A stretch of DNA of 64,000 nt from Bidens hawaiensis (Eukaryota > Streptophyta > Magnoliopsida > Asterales > Asteraceae). The DNA is taken from positions 2,480,001 through 2,544,000 of the forward strand of contig JAIQDT010000190.1 in NCBI GenBank assembly GCA_021521415.1, in the 5' to 3' direction. Shown one piece after another: positions 22,481-33,699 of the stretch. The notes beneath the pieces are model-generated. The model saw only the letters and a program-made list of their open reading frames with translations, searched no databases and had not been told where the DNA came from. Each line of letters begins with the position of its first letter. The first letter of the stretch is position 1. The position numbers were made by a program, and so were the translations under genes.

Positions 22481-22593
22481 GATAAGCATACCAAGCATAG
22501 TAGGATAAGTTGTAGGAGTGGTGGGTTAGCCGATGGTACACCCTATATATAAACCCCTACAACTTAGCCTAGTATGCTTGTGTAGGGCTTATC
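22481..22593 (+). repeat. long hairpin with TATATATAA loop, LTR copy
   Basis: Inner stem 22506-22516 with 22556-22566 is perfect (TAAGTTGTAGG and its complement). With small mismatches the pairing extends outward over CAAGCATA/TATGCTTG to GATAAGC/GCTTATC, giving arms of about 36 nt. The 39-nt loop (GTGGTGGGTTAGCCGATGG, then TACACCCTATATATAAACC) recurs nearly unchanged in three hairpins downstream of pol (28040-28460). A duplicate lies in the 3' LTR at 30629-30741. Confidence 0.9.
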
Positions 22594-22908
22594 ACTACAG
22601 TATTAGTTAACCTATGAATTCACTCATCTACTTTTTGTAGTTGACGTTTTATTACATGTTTTCAGGAAATGAAGCAGGAAGTAGCTAATAGCTGATAGAG
22701 GCCTTAGAGAGATGAAGGCTAGGCTAGGAGTTGTTTGGAAACTTGATATTTTGTATTAAAACAATTTGTTTCATGTTACCTGGATGATGTAATATTTGAC
22801 AGTTTGGCTATGTTTATGCATTTAGACTTTTATACTATTGTGCTCAATCAATCACGACCTAGTCGCCACGCCTCGGTTTTCCGCCATTACGACCGGGGTG
22901 TGACAGAT

Positions 22909-22920
22909 TGGTATCAGAGC
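22909..22920 (+). promoter_or_regulatory. gypsy1 primer-binding site
   Basis: TGGTATCAGAGC, complementary to the 3' end of plant initiator methionine tRNA, three bases after the LTR end. Primes minus-strand DNA synthesis. Confidence 0.95.
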
Positions 22921-23144
22921 CAATGGTTATAGGGAATTAGGAAACCGACCTAGACTATAACCTAGGACCCTTAACTCTAGATAATTCATGCATCACTATC
23001 ACACGCCCACACTTATGTGCTTGCTATGTGCTTATGTGCTGCATCTTTAATTGTGTCTATCGTAGCGATGTATTCTTTGGCTATTCCTTATCCTGTTATT
23101 CTTATTCCCGGTATCATTCTTGCGCGTTCTTTTTCTTTTTCAGA

Positions 23145-26100
23145 ATGCCTCCTCGTCGCTCGTCCGTTAATGCTGACCCTGCTGACCTCGCTGCCATCAT
23201 AGCGCAGCAAATTGCAGCAGTTCTTCCGGGTCTGGTTAACAACCTAAGGCAAGAAGGAACCTCGGGTGCGCCACAAGCCCCAGAACCGAATCCTACTCTT
23301 CAGGCCGACAGGCTCTATAAGGCTTTTACTAACACTGGGCCTACGAGCTTTAATGGATCCGAGGGAGCTGCTGGTCTTCTCCAGTGGTTCGAGAAAGTCG
23401 AAGCTTCATTCAACATGTGCTCTTGCCCGGATGAACTCAGGGTCAAATTCGCGGCGAGTATGTTCCACAAACGGGCTCTCACGTGGTGGAATATCGAGAT
23501 TAGAACCAGGGGGCGAGACGCGGTCTTAGCCTTGCCCTGGGCCGAGTTTGTTGAGCTAGTCACGCAGGAGTTCGTTCCGAGAACCGAACTCCAGAAATTG
23601 GAGGCTGAGTTTAGGGCGCACACGATGAAGGGCGCCGATCACATGAAGTACACGGAGAGATTTCATGAACTCTCCCTATTGGTGCCCCACATGGTTACCC
23701 CAGCTTCACGCGCTGTCGAGCAATACATCAGCGGTCTTCCGGACTCTATGAGGGGCATTGCGGTTGCAGTTGACCCCACTACACTTAAGGCAGTGATCGA
23801 TCTCACTGCCCGTTTGACCAGGGAACAGCTCAGGTCCGGTGTTTTGCATCAGGATAAGGGCAAATCTTCCGATGGGAAAGCGAAAAAGGGGAACAATAGG
23901 AAGCGGAAAGCGACCTACTTAACTGCGATCACTGGTGCTACGCCTATCAACTCCATGGCCCCCGTTTCAGCCGCAACAGTTCAGGGAAGACCGAGAAAGG
24001 AATATACTGGGCCGCATCCCAAGTGCAACTTATGTTCTTATCATCACCCAACAAGTGAGTTGTGCCGCAAGTGCACAAATTGTGGACGATTCGGACACCT
24101 GGTGGAGCGCTGCAGGAGTCCTGGCAACCAACTGGCTGTGGGGAATGCTAACCCTCAGCCTAACCCTGCTCGAGGCTGCTTCGAGTGTGGCGCGATGGAC
24201 CATTACAGAAATCGATGCCCTCGCGTCACCAACGTTCCTCCGGCTCGCGGGAGGGCCTTCACCATTGGAGCTGCCGAAGCACGCCAAAACCCCGATGTTA
24301 TTACTGGTACGTTTACTCTTAACAACAATTGGGTGTCTGTCCTATTTGATACAGGAGCTGATAGGAGTTTTGTCTCTTGCGAATTGGTTCCTTCGCTGAA
24401 ATTAAAAATTTCCGAGTTGGAACCTGCCTTGGTTGTTGAACTTGCTAGTGGAGAGTCCACACAAGTGAGGTCTGTCATTCGATATTGCACCCTTACTCTT
24501 GTCACCACATCGTTCAGTATTGACCTTATACCTTTTCGTCTTGGAAGCTTCGATCTAGTTGTGGGAATGGACTGGCTGTCTAGCAATCGCGCGGAAGTAA
24601 TCTGCGCCGAGAAACTTATTCGTATCCCTCTGTCTTCTGGTGAAATTCTAACCATTCAAGGGGATAGGTCGGGTGGATGCCTAAGAATCGTTTCTTGCTT
24701 AAAAGCCAGTCGGTACCTTCAAAAGAAGTATCCCGCATTTCTAGCCCGTGTTACTCTCAAGGAATCCAAAGTCAAGAGACTGCAGGACTTCCCTGTCGTG
24801 CGTGAATTTTCTGATGTTTTTCCCGATGAGCTGCCTGGACTTCCTCCTAGCAGGCAGGTGGAATTTCGTATCGATCTTATTCCTGGTGCTCTCCCTGTTG
24901 CTAAGTCTCCTTATCGTCTAGCTCCGCTGGAACTTCAAGAATTATCGAATCAGCTTCAAGAACTTCTTGGCAAGGGATTCATTCGCCCTAGCTCGTCTCC
25001 ATGGGGAGCCCCAGTACTCTTCGTCAAAAAGAAGGATGGGACTTTCCGTATGTGCATTGACTATCGGGAGCTTAATAAACTGACCATCAAAAACCGGTAC
25101 CCGTTACCGAGAATTGATGATCTCTTTGATCAGCTTCAGGGTGCTACGTTTTTCTCTAAGATCGATCTGCGTTCTGGTTACCATCAATTGCGTGTTCTGG
25201 AAGAGGATATCCCGAAAACTGCGTTCCGAACTCGTTACGGTCATTACGAGTTCATGGTTATGCCTTTTGGAATGACCAATGCCCCCGCCATTTTCATGGA
25301 TCTGATGAATCGCGTTTGCCGTCCATATCTCGACCAGTTTGTCATTGTTTTCATAGACGATATTCTCATTTATTCTCGTTCGAGGACCGATCATGAGCTT
25401 CATCTCAGGCTTATTTTGGAGCTTCTCAGGAAGGAACAACTATATGCCAAGTTCTCCAAGTGCGAATTTTGGCTAAAGGAAGTTCAATTCTTGGGACATG
25501 TTATCAATGTCGACGGCATACACGCCGACCCTGCCAAGGTAGAAGCCATCAGAAATTGGGTAGCGCCTAAAACACCTACCGAAATCCGTTCATTTCTTGG
25601 ATTGGCTGGTTACTACCGCCGATTTATCTCAAACTTCTCCAGGATTGCCTTGCCTTTGACCACTCTGACTCAGAAGGGAGAACCCTTCGTGTGGGGACGA
25701 GATCAAGAGGAAGCCTTCCAAACTCTGAAGAATAAACTTTGCCGTGCACCGATTCTATCGCTTCCGGAAGGTGACGATGACTTTACCGTTTATTGCGATG
25801 CTTCAAATCAAGGCCTCGGTTGCGTTTTAATGCAACGAGGGAAGGTCATCGCTTACGCTTCTCGACAACTCAAGGTGCACGAAAAGAACTACGCCACGCA
25901 TGACCTCGAGTTGGGTGCTGTGGTGTTTGCCTTAAAAATCTGGAGACACTACCTGTACGGCACGAAGTGTGTCATCTATACCGACCACAAGAGCTTACAG
26001 CACATCCTCCATCAGAAAGAGTTGAACATGAGGCAGCGACGCTGGGTCGAACTTCTCAGCGATTACGATTGTGAAATCCGCTACCACCCGGGAAAGGCTA

Positions 26101-27596
26101 ATGTGGTGGCTGACGCATTGAGTCGTAAAGAAAGGACCCAGCTGCACTCTATTCGAATTCAATCCAATCTTCCCTCCTTAATTCGCGAAGCTCAGAATCA
26201 GGCGCTTGTGAATGGAGATCTCAAGGGCGTTTTGTCGTGTGGAGCCGAACAGAAATTCGAAACCAAGTCGGACGGCATCCTCTATTTTCTTGATCGAGCA
26301 TGGATCCCAAACTCTGAGCCTCTTCGAACGCTTATTCTAAGTGAAGCCCACAAGTCCAGATACTCGATTCATCCCGGCAGCAGCAAAATGTATCAAGATC
26401 TTAAACCTCATTATTGGTGGCCCGGGATGAAGAAAGACATCGCTTTATACGTGATGAGATGTTTGACTTGTTCGCGAGTCAAGACAGAGCATCGAAGGCC
26501 GTCTGGGCTGCTTCAGCAACCTATTATTCCTCAGTGGAAGTGGGAAGAGTTAGCTATGGATTTCATCACCAAGCTACCGCGGACGCCTAGCGGTCATGAC
26601 TCAATTTGGGTTATTGTGGACATTCTAACTAAATCCGCTCACTTTATCCCGGTTCGTGAGGACTACACTACGGAAAAGTTGGCGCGGATATACATTCGTG
26701 AGATCGTTTCCCGTCATGGTGTGCCTAAGGGCATTACGTCTGATCGCGACAGCAGTTTTTCTTCCAGGTTCTGGAAATCTTTGCAAAAGGCCTTTGGGAC
26801 AAGTGTGAAGCTTAGCTCTTCCTATCATCCAGAAACTGATGGGCAGAGCGAGAGGACCATACAAACCCTAGAGGACATGTTGAGAGCTTGTATCCTTGAA
26901 TTCGGTAATAGTTGGGAAGCTCATCTGCCGCTGGCAGAATTTTCTTACAACAATAGTTACCACTCCTCTATTAAATGCGCGCCGTTTGAAGCTCTTTACG
27001 GTCGCAAGTGTCGCTCACCCTTGTGTTGGTCCGAGACCGGGGATTCACAGATCATCGGCCCGGAACTAATACAGGAAACAACCGATCAAATCGCTATCAT
27101 TCAACAGCGACTCAAAGACGCCCGTTGTCGGCATAAGTACTACGCAGACAAACGACGCAAGCCACTCGAGTTTCAAGTTGGTGACCGTGTTCTGCTGAAA
27201 GTTTCCCCCTGGAAGGGCGTAGTCCGTTTCGGGAAGAAGGGAAAGTTCGCTCCTAGGTATGTTGGACCATTCAAAATCCTTGAAAGGATCGGACCAGTTG
27301 CCTATCGTCTTGAGCTGCCGCCGGAACTCGGTAGAGTTCACAATGTTTTTCATGTTTCGCAGTTAAAGAAGTGTCTTGTTGACGAGGCCCTTCTCATTCC
27401 CGTCGACGAGGTTCGAATTAACGACAATCTGCTGTTTGTTGAAGAACCCGTCGAAATCTTGGATCGCGAGGTCAAGAAGACCAAGCGTAGCCGCATACCG
27501 CTTGTGAATGTTCGATGGAATAACAAACGCGGACCCGAGTTTACATGGGAACGCGAAGATCAAATGAAGGAGAAATACCCTCATCTGTTCTCTTAG
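23145..27596 (+). CDS. gypsy1 Gag-Pol polyprotein, intact
   Basis: 1483-residue polyprotein that packages, matures, reverse-transcribes and integrates the element. The start is the ATG of MPPRRSS, directly after CTTTTTCAG/A. The frame stays open 39 codons further upstream, but those codons encode leader sequence. In order: Gag capsid (about 50-250, with LTWWN); two zinc knuckles ([14 protein letters not shown] about 308, [14 protein letters not shown] about 344); aspartic protease ([10 protein letters not shown] about 398); reverse transcriptase with FIDD (about 736); RNase H (YCDASNQG about 882); integrase with its HHCC zinc domain (about 1060-1110) and acidic residues in [16 protein letters not shown] and TDGQSER; a GPY/F-type segment ([19 protein letters not shown]); and a chromodomain-like C-terminus ([10 protein letters not shown] to the end). 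Every catalytic residue I looked for is present. Confidence 0.95.
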   Translation: MPPRRSSVNADPADLAAIIAQQIAAVLPGLVNNLRQEGTSGAPQAPEPNPTLQADRLYKAFTNTGPTSFNGSEGAAGLLQWFEKVEASFNMCSCPDELRVKFAASMFHKRALTWWNIEIRTRGRDAVLALPWAEFVELVTQEFVPRTELQKLEAEFRAHTMKGADHMKYTERFHELSLLVPHMVTPASRAVEQYISGLPDSMRGIAVAVDPTTLKAVIDLTARLTREQLRSGVLHQDKGKSSDGKAKKGNNRKRKATYLTAITGATPINSMAPVSAATVQGRPRKEYTGPHPKCNLCSYHHPTSELCRKCTNCGRFGHLVERCRSPGNQLAVGNANPQPNPARGCFECGAMDHYRNRCPRVTNVPPARGRAFTIGAAEARQNPDVITGTFTLNNNWVSVLFDTGADRSFVSCELVPSLKLKISELEPALVVELASGESTQVRSVIRYCTLTLVTTSFSIDLIPFRLGSFDLVVGMDWLSSNRAEVICAEKLIRIPLSSGEILTIQGDRSGGCLRIVSCLKASRYLQKKYPAFLARVTLKESKVKRLQDFPVVREFSDVFPDELPGLPPSRQVEFRIDLIPGALPVAKSPYRLAPLELQELSNQLQELLGKGFIRPSSSPWGAPVLFVKKKDGTFRMCIDYRELNKLTIKNRYPLPRIDDLFDQLQGATFFSKIDLRSGYHQLRVLEEDIPKTAFRTRYGHYEFMVMPFGMTNAPAIFMDLMNRVCRPYLDQFVIVFIDDILIYSRSRTDHELHLRLILELLRKEQLYAKFSKCEFWLKEVQFLGHVINVDGIHADPAKVEAIRNWVAPKTPTEIRSFLGLAGYYRRFISNFSRIALPLTTLTQKGEPFVWGRDQEEAFQTLKNKLCRAPILSLPEGDDDFTVYCDASNQGLGCVLMQRGKVIAYASRQLKVHEKNYATHDLELGAVVFALKIWRHYLYGTKCVIYTDHKSLQHILHQKELNMRQRRWVELLSDYDCEIRYHPGKANVVADALSRKERTQLHSIRIQSNLPSLIREAQNQALVNGDLKGVLSCGAEQKFETKSDGILYFLDRAWIPNSEPLRTLILSEAHKSRYSIHPGSSKMYQDLKPHYWWPGMKKDIALYVMRCLTCSRVKTEHRRPSGLLQQPIIPQWKWEELAMDFITKLPRTPSGHDSIWVIVDILTKSAHFIPVREDYTTEKLARIYIREIVSRHGVPKGITSDRDSSFSSRFWKSLQKAFGTSVKLSSSYHPETDGQSERTIQTLEDMLRACILEFGNSWEAHLPLAEFSYNNSYHSSIKCAPFEALYGRKCRSPLCWSETGDSQIIGPELIQETTDQIAIIQQRLKDARCRHKYYADKRRKPLEFQVGDRVLLKVSPWKGVVRFGKKGKFAPRYVGPFKILERIGPVAYRLELPPELGRVHNVFHVSQLKKCLVDEALLIPVDEVRINDNLLFVEEPVEILDREVKKTKRSRIPLVNVRWNNKRGPEFTWEREDQMKEKYPHLFS

Positions 27597-28039
27597 TCTC
27601 TATTCTTGTAATCTATTGTCTAGAAGTCAATATAACATTTGCAGCATGTATCAAATAATTGTGTTATTCAATGAATATCGTGTTGCCTTATTATGCTTAT
27701 AAGTATTCTTTTATTTGCATCCACAAATTTGGCTACTCAGGGCTCATGCTGGGAGCACAAGTCATATCTACTCAATCATATGAATTTTGGGGAAATTTAT
27801 ACATTATTTAAGCCAAAAATTTGTCATTCATTCTTGCATTCATGGAGCATGGTTGTGTGTATGTGTGTGGTGTCGTGTCAAATTTTCTAGCCGCACACAA
27901 TAGAGCTTATACATTGATACAAGGTGAGCTCGTAATTATAGTCCGGAATATAATTACATCAAGGTCACAGGTGTATACGTGTATAAGCAATATGCTATTG
28001 TGTAACTAGAAGTCGTGAACTCAAGGTTCGTGTAGAGAA

Positions 28040-28460
28040 ATATTCGACAAAGGTTGAAGAAGTGGTGGGTTAGCCGCTGGTACACCCTATATATAAACCT
28101 CTTCGGCACGAGTTGAATATGTCTGAAGCGAAACCTGGAATTAGGGACTTATAGTTAGCGTGGCAGCTGTGAGACATTGAATTCAAGAATTACCGAGGGT
28201 AATATTCGCGGAAGATTGAAGGAGTGGTGGGTTAGCCGCTGGTACACCCTATATATAAACCCCTTCAATCCGAAATGAATATGTCTGATGTAAAGCTTGA
28301 GGATGATGCCTTGTAGTGGAAAATAGTGTGTCGTCCTGTGTGTCATTGATCTAATAGGAGTCGAAGGAAACACCCAAGTAAGGTTGAAGGAGTGGTGGGT
28401 TAGCCGCTGGTACACCCTATATATAAGCCCCTTCGGCTTGATTTGGGTGGTGCCTGAGAC
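28040..28460 (+). repeat. three TATATATAA-loop hairpins downstream of pol
   Basis: Copy a about 28040-28125, copy b about 28202-28283, copy c about 28370-28450. All share the loop GTGGTGGGTTAGCCGCTGG, TACACCCTATATATAA. Inner stems: TTGAAGA/TCTTCGG (a, with G-T pairs), GATTGAAGG/CCTTCAATC (b, perfect), GGTTGAAGG/CCTTCGGC (c, with G-T pairs). Outer stems: ATATTCG/TGAATAT (a and b, with one G-T pair) and CACCCAA/TTGGGTG (c). Inner and outer stems are separated by small internal loops. The flanking DNA is otherwise not obviously similar between copies. Confidence 0.85.
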
Positions 28461-28544
28461 GAATATTAGAAGTGGTGGCGCATAGTGGTCATCATGGGAT
28501 CATGTAATCTTAATCATCGATGCATCAAGTATACTAAAAAGCTA

Positions 28545-28561
28545 AATTTCGGGACGAAATT
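28545..28561 (+). promoter_or_regulatory. stem-loop before gypsy1 polypurine tract
   Basis: AATTTCG, loop GGA, CGAAATT: a perfect 7-bp stem. Gypsy2 has the same structure with 9-bp arms at 46308-46329. Likely a conserved element feature. Confidence 0.75.
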
Positions 28562-28568
28562 CCCCTAA

Positions 28569-28579
28569 GTTGGGGAGGA
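28569..28579 (+). promoter_or_regulatory. gypsy1 polypurine tract
   Basis: GTTGGGGAGGA immediately before the 3' LTR. Primes plus-strand DNA synthesis. Confidence 0.85.
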
Positions 28580-28776
28580 TGTAACGCCCTGGAATTTGAC
28601 TGGTAGACAAAAATCAAGGAATCATCGGAAACTATACACTTTGGGGTTCTGGACGATAAGTTCGGAACCCATATCATTGGAGAAATCTGCTTTTATCATT
28701 TGAAATGTTTATTTTATAAAACGACATTTACGCCTGGAAAATATTAATTTTTATGCTTTTGAAAAATAAAATGTTC

Positions 28777-28807
<31 letters not shown>

Positions 28808-31053
28808 ATTTTAAATAATTATTCGGAAAAATGGTTTATAAAAGTTTTGCTGAAAAAGTTTTAGTTTGTTTAAAAACTTATGAACTCGACTAGTCTTGAC
28901 CCGTCGGTAGCCTAAACCCGAACCCGAGTCACCCGAGTATTTAAGCGGAAAATCAAGTATTCTTACACCATCTCTTTCATTTCCACCAACACTTCCCACC
29001 CAAACACTCCCACTTCTAGAGAGAGAGTAGTGAGAGAAAGTCATCCAATCTAAGATTCGAGTCCACCAATCTGTTTATCGTTGTTGTCGGTAAGATCTTC
29101 TTGAAAATCATACGTTTTTACAACCAAAACCCGCCCCGAATCGAGCAAAAACTCCGACTTTTGTGTCAAGTGTGTTCTTGGTCAAAAACCGTCATTTTTG
29201 GTGTCAAAATGCAAGCTTTTGTGTTTAAAAGTACTAGGAATCGATACCCCTTTCAATCCCGAGCATTTCCATGTCAAAAACTTCGATTTTGGGTCAAAAA
29301 TCTGGAAAATCTGGAAAACCCGTGGGTATCTCCGTCGCCCAGCTTTCAGTCGATCGAATCAGACTCATTCGATCGAACCAGTCGATCGAATCAGTTCATT
29401 CGATCGAATGTGTCGATCGAACCAGTCCAGTCGACCGAATAGGAAAGCAACCGAATGGTCTCCAACTCATTCGACCGAATGAGCTTCGTATTCGATCGAA
29501 CGTCTGTCTATTCGATCGAATGAGTGTCTATTCGATCGAATGTGTTTCTATTCGATCGAATGTGTGTCTATTCGATCGAATGTGTTTCGATTCGATCGAA
29601 TGTGTTCCTATTCGATCGAATCAGGTCAGAACCAAGCTGTTTCGTCTTTAAAACCTAGTTTTTGCTCGAGATCGTGTAAGGCTTACACTCTTAGACTTAA
29701 ACTGCGTTGTTAACTTATTATGTCCTTGTCTAGACTTAGAGGATCGACGTTTGACAGCACCCGACCGCCCTAGCAACCACACCTAGTCAACAAGGTGAGT
29801 TCATAGCCCCCATTTTTCTTTTAAAGCCTTTCAAATCATTGGGGGTGAAAACATGGTAAATGTACACGTTTTGACAAAACACATTTATTCAAACATTACT
29901 TATCATAAACACTTGACAAATCTTTTGCAAACAATGAACATTGGGAAAACAAGTAATCATGGCAGGTTACGCGTACCTTAACTTTCTCGGAAGTTGTGTA
30001 TGCATAATCAAATATTCAGGAGTAAATATGGGAATCACTCAGCGTTTAGGGAACATTGGACGTTTGGAAATCAAAGTCATGTACCCGTTATACTTTATCA
30101 TGAAAACACATTATTCATTGGTCAGTCTTGTGATCGTGTGAACAGTGGCAATATAGGTCACAATAGTGCATAGGTTTGATCTCCAAGTGGTCGATTGGTA
30201 GACAGGCCGTCACTAGATGTGGGATTCTAAAGTGATCGATTTAGAATACACGTGACCTATGGGGTTCTTAAGTGTTCGATTAAGAATCCGAAGGATCTCT
30301 TAAGTGTTCGATTAAGGATCCGAAGGATCTCCTAAGTGATCGATTAGGAATCCAAGAGATACTAAAGTACGCTTTAGAATTCTCTCATGGTACCCAAAGT
30401 GATCGATTTGGGTTACCATCAAGGAAATCAAGTAGCATAGTGTGGTCTTGTGTGGGGTCGATGTCAGGTCTTGTGTGATCATTATGCATCATTATCATTT
30501 TTCATCATGGCATGGTTACATATGATTCTTGGGTATCTTATTCATATATCCTTGATACCGTTCCTCCTGCATGCATGGAAACAATAATTGGAATCTTTAT
30601 ACGAAACTCTTGCAGATTCAGTTGAGATGATAAGCATACCAAGCATAGTAGGATAAGTTGTAGGAGTGGTGGGTTAGCCGATGGTACACCCTATATATAA
30701 ACCCCTACAACTTAGCCTAGTATGCTTGTGTAGGGCTTATCACTACAGTATTAGTTAACCTATGAATTCACTCATCTACTTTTTGTAGTTGACGTTTTAT
30801 TACATGTTTTCAGGAAATGAAGCAGGAAGTAGCTAATAGCTGATAGAGGCCTTAGAGAGATGAAGGCTAGGCTAGGAGTTGTTTGGAAACTTGATATTTT
30901 GTATTAAAACAATTTGTTTCATGTTACCTGGATGATGTAATATTTGACAGTTTGGCTATGTTTATGCATTTAGACTTTTATACTATTGTGCTCAATCAAT
31001 CACGACCTAGTCGCCACGCCTCGGTTTTCCGCCATTACGACCGGGGTGTGACA
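28580..31053 (+). repeat. gypsy1 3' LTR
   Basis: 2474 bp, the same length as the 5' LTR and without visible differences. Offset 8148 from the 5' copy, so the probable intron maps to 29795-30813 and the mini-hairpin array to 30183-30419. Followed by target duplication CCTTG (31054-31058). Confidence 0.95.
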
Positions 31054-31058
31054 CCTTG

Positions 31059-31276
31059 CCCGACAATGCACTAATTTGCAAACCCCGCTCGGATATCCAC
31101 TAAAGAAGACTACTTGAAGATAACCTTGCCCGATAGACAAAATATCGTACCCGGCTAAGTAAAAGCTTGCTCGGAGGTCTAAGGTGTGCCCGGATCCATA
31201 CTTAGCGAATTCTGAGGAGGTTGAGAAGATTCCAATCTTCCAAATAAGTCATTTTGGTCAAATCTTTGACTCAACA
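31059..31276 (-). repeat. SIRE-m1 truncated 5' LTR, outer part
   Basis: Continues the LTR interrupted by gypsy1, matching about 9712-9929, and ends GACTCAACA. Beyond it the plus-strand SIRE-like pol resumes. Confidence 0.85.
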
Positions 31277-31281
31277 AATTG

Positions 31282-31748
31282 CCTATACAGACAGTGATTA
31301 TGATGGCTGTAACATGAGCAGAAAGTCAACCTCAGGAAGATGTCAATTCTTGGGTAAAATGATAGTGTCATGGCAATGCAAGAAGCAGACTACTGTCTCA
31401 ATCTCTACTGCAGAAGCTGAATATGTTGCTGCATCCGCCTGCTGTGCACAAGTTCTATGGATTCAAAATCAGATGCTAGACGATGGTTTGAATTTTTTGA
31501 ACACCCCTAGTCGTATTGATAATACTGCTGCATATTTTACTGTTAAGAATCCAGTTCAACATTCTAAACCTAAGCACATTGAAATCAGACATCACTTCAT
31601 AAGAGATTGTAGTGAAAAAGGTTTGATTGAAATGCAAAGAGTTGATACAAGTGATAATTTGGCTGACCTAGTCACTAAACCACTTGATAGAACCAGGTTC
31701 AACTTTCTTCTGAAAGCCCTGGGTATGATCAATTCTGATGAGATCTGA
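31282..31748 (+). pseudogene. SIRE-like copia pol relic (plus strand), RNase H end
   Basis: Continuation of the 6121-8746 relic. The RNase H domain reads AYTDSDYDGC, STSGRCQFLG, VSWQCKKQTTVSISTAEAEY, then KHIEIRHHFIRD and ADLVTKPLDRTRF, ending at a stop at 31748. This stretch is open and shows the C-terminal end of pol, which is deleted in SIRE-m1. The first codons of the open frame that contains it (from 31254) are SIRE-m1 LTR sequence and do not belong to pol. Confidence 0.9.
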
Positions 31749-33600
31749 TTGAGGATGTGTGTCTAGTTATGTGCCTCTATGTGATAATTGATTATTTTGC
31801 TAGAGTTCATAATGAATGCTCAGTGAATATGCTTGATTATGTTACTTGAGTCTGATATTGATTATTTTACTTGAAATGTTGACTAATATGTGCTTTAATT
31901 GATTATGATTGCATAGTTTTGACATGTTTGATCTGATTGATATGCCTGCATGATTATTAGTTGATGTGCATTTGTGATGTTAGTATAAGTGTTTCTATTA
32001 TGATTTAATTGTTAGAGTAAGTTTATCTGACATCATTGCTTAATTGCTTGAATATGTGCTTTATCTGATCACTTCATGTTGTTAGGATGGGCTTAAACTT
32101 GAATATTGATATTTTTTGCTTGTCCTGATAATGTTGTGTGTGATTAAAATTTGATTATGTTACAACTGTTTGTGTCAAAATGAGTTTTATGTCAAAATTA
32201 AATGATAAAATGAATTTTCTAATGAATTTTGCATAAACACTGTATTTTGATCAAAACATGAGCAAGTCGTTTAATGGTGCTACGATATGATAAGACTATT
32301 CATTTCAAGCTTTATAGAAGCTAAAAAGGAGGATTTTTAATGAAAAATCTCAAAAGAAATTACTTTTGCTGAAAAATTATGTCATTTGCACAAGTCGAAG
32401 GAACATGTACTTGTATATGTTTGGTCATATCATCTACTTGTAGATTGAAAGGATAGCCATTAATCCAAAGGCTGAAAGCATTTGGGGCAATTGTAATTTG
32501 TTCTTTCACTTAAAACTATGCCATTGACTCTAAGCCTAAGGGAAATATGCATATGTATGTGTTTGGTCCTTCAGACTACCTGTAGACTGCCAGGATATCC
32601 ATTAACCTAGAAGCTAAAAGTAAATGGGGTGATTGAATATGTTATATGGGAAATGATAGTACATTGACTACTTAACCAATCATATGGATTTAATAGGCCA
32701 AAAGGACCTTAGTATAGTCATTAACATGTATGGTTGCTTTCTCATGATGATGTACAATCTAAGGTGATATAAACATAATGAATATGCTAATCTTTATGTG
32801 GAGATACATAGTTGTCTTTACATGTCTCAAGAAAAATCTCTCCAAATGATAGGCAGAAAAGTGATTACCCAGTCATACACAAGCCTGTTGTTATTTGGTC
32901 AACCAAAAATCAAAACATCTTTAAATATGACATAGAACATGTTTTGAGAAAAATTTGAGAAAATATCAAAAACAAGGGAAGAATGAATAAATCAACCAAA
33001 AGTTGATAAGTGTTTTAAATATTTTATCAAACAAGAGGGTAACAACTAGAACTATAAAGATGTTGACAAAATCTGTCTCATCTTGAATGAAAGGCCTGTT
33101 ATTTAAAAGTAAGTCCAACGTTCAACCTATATATGTTTGAAAATAATAAATAAAAAAAGATTCAATAAGTTATGTCATACAAAAACAATTTTTGACCAAA
33201 TACAGGAGGTTGGAGTCAAATTGGGGTAATCTGGGGAAAGCCAAATTAGCTTTGAGAAGAGATATGAGGTATCATAGCGCAGTGTTGACCATTAATTCAT
33301 TATGCTACTAATTGAACCTTAATCATATCACCAAAGAAATGAAATTCAAAGATTTTTACTCCCCCAATTTCGTTGCAATTGTCTTTAATGAATGTGTCTT
33401 CAAATCAAGTGTGGGTGAAACAATCTTGACCATCCTTATCAAGATTGTAAAAATCTGAAAATAAACAAATTCATATGTTGGTTGACACTAAACGTGATTA
33501 AGTCCATAAGCTTGGTCAACAGTTGTTCTTGTAAAGCTTTTGATGAAGTCGTGAAATTGGATGAGGTTTGAATTCCATAAGCTTCTTGATGATAAGAGAA
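31749..33600 (+). other. noncoding region after SIRE-like pol
   Basis: AT-rich, with many TGATTATG-like words and no ORF. Two diverged copies of an approximately 110-bp stretch lie at about 32400-32500 and 32530-32640 (each with a GGATA-CCATTAA core and ending GGGG-ATTG). By position it corresponds to the spacer between pol and the extra ORF in SIRE-like elements, but no extra ORF follows. Confidence 0.45.
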
Positions 33601-33699
33601 AAATTACCAAAATACCCCTGGATCTTTCGTAGAGAACAACTTGGTCAAACGGTCAACAGCACCAAAAATCTCAAAAGGTTCTTCAAAACTTTGAAATGT

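Larger units (their letters stand above)
21647..22665 (+). other. probable intron in gypsy1 leader
   Basis: Donor AACAAG/GTGAGTT at 21647; branch-point-like TTGAC at 22641-22645; pyrimidine-rich stretch and acceptor TGTTTTCAG/G ending at 22665, about 21 nt after the branch site. Gypsy2 has the same three signals with similar wording (AAAAG/GTGAGTT, TTGAC, GCTTTCTAG/G) in its LTR, although most of the DNA between them differs. Conservation of just the splice signals is the main evidence. Not tested by transcripts. Confidence 0.55.
20432..22905 (+). repeat. gypsy1 5' LTR
   Basis: TGTAACGCCC at the start, GGGTGTGACA at the end. It contains a likely TATA variant (TATTTAA, near 20790) followed by a pyrimidine-rich, CA-rich stretch that looks like a transcription start and 5' leader. 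Further along are a TTCGATCGAA repeat array, a probable intron (21647-22665), an array of small hairpins and one long hairpin. Confidence 0.95.
27597..28579 (+). other. gypsy1 3' noncoding region
   Basis: About 980 bp with no ORF of note. Its second half holds three long hairpins of the same class as the LTR hairpin, and it ends with the stem-loop and polypurine tract. Confidence 0.8.
20432..31053 (+). mobile_element. gypsy1: complete Tekay-type Ty3/gypsy element
   Basis: 10.6-kb LTR retrotransposon with two 2474-bp LTRs, a primer-binding site for initiator methionine tRNA, one intact gag-pol ORF with an apparent C-terminal chromodomain, a polypurine tract and a perfect 5-bp target duplication. 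I compared the LTRs line by line and saw no difference, including a 24-A run and all repeat arrays. The conserved AATTTCGGGACGAAATT stem-loop before the polypurine tract and the chromodomain fit the Tekay/Del chromovirus clade. A young and possibly still mobile copy. Confidence 0.95.
8747..31276 (-). mobile_element. SIRE-m1: SIRE-like copia element, nested host of gypsy1
   Basis: Minus-strand Ty1/copia element ordered, leftwards, truncated 5' LTR, gag, pol, downstream extra ORF, polypurine tract, 3' LTR. This is the SIRE/Maximus-type layout (extra ORF after pol, same strand). It is inserted into the plus-strand pol of a member of its own family between codons that read SFDLI and AYTD in the uninterrupted copy. 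The target duplication is GATTG (8742-8746) versus AATTG (31277-31281), one mismatch. The inner end of the 5' LTR, the primer-binding site and the start of gag are deleted, and pol and the extra ORF carry stops, so it is inactive. Gypsy1 (20432-31053) lies inside its 5' LTR. Confidence 0.8.

Noticed and set aside
28040..28460. Hammerhead or twister ribozyme in the repeated hairpins
   Set aside because: I find no CUGAUGA/GAAA hammerhead core and none of the conserved twister core. The constant loop does not match a ribozyme I know.
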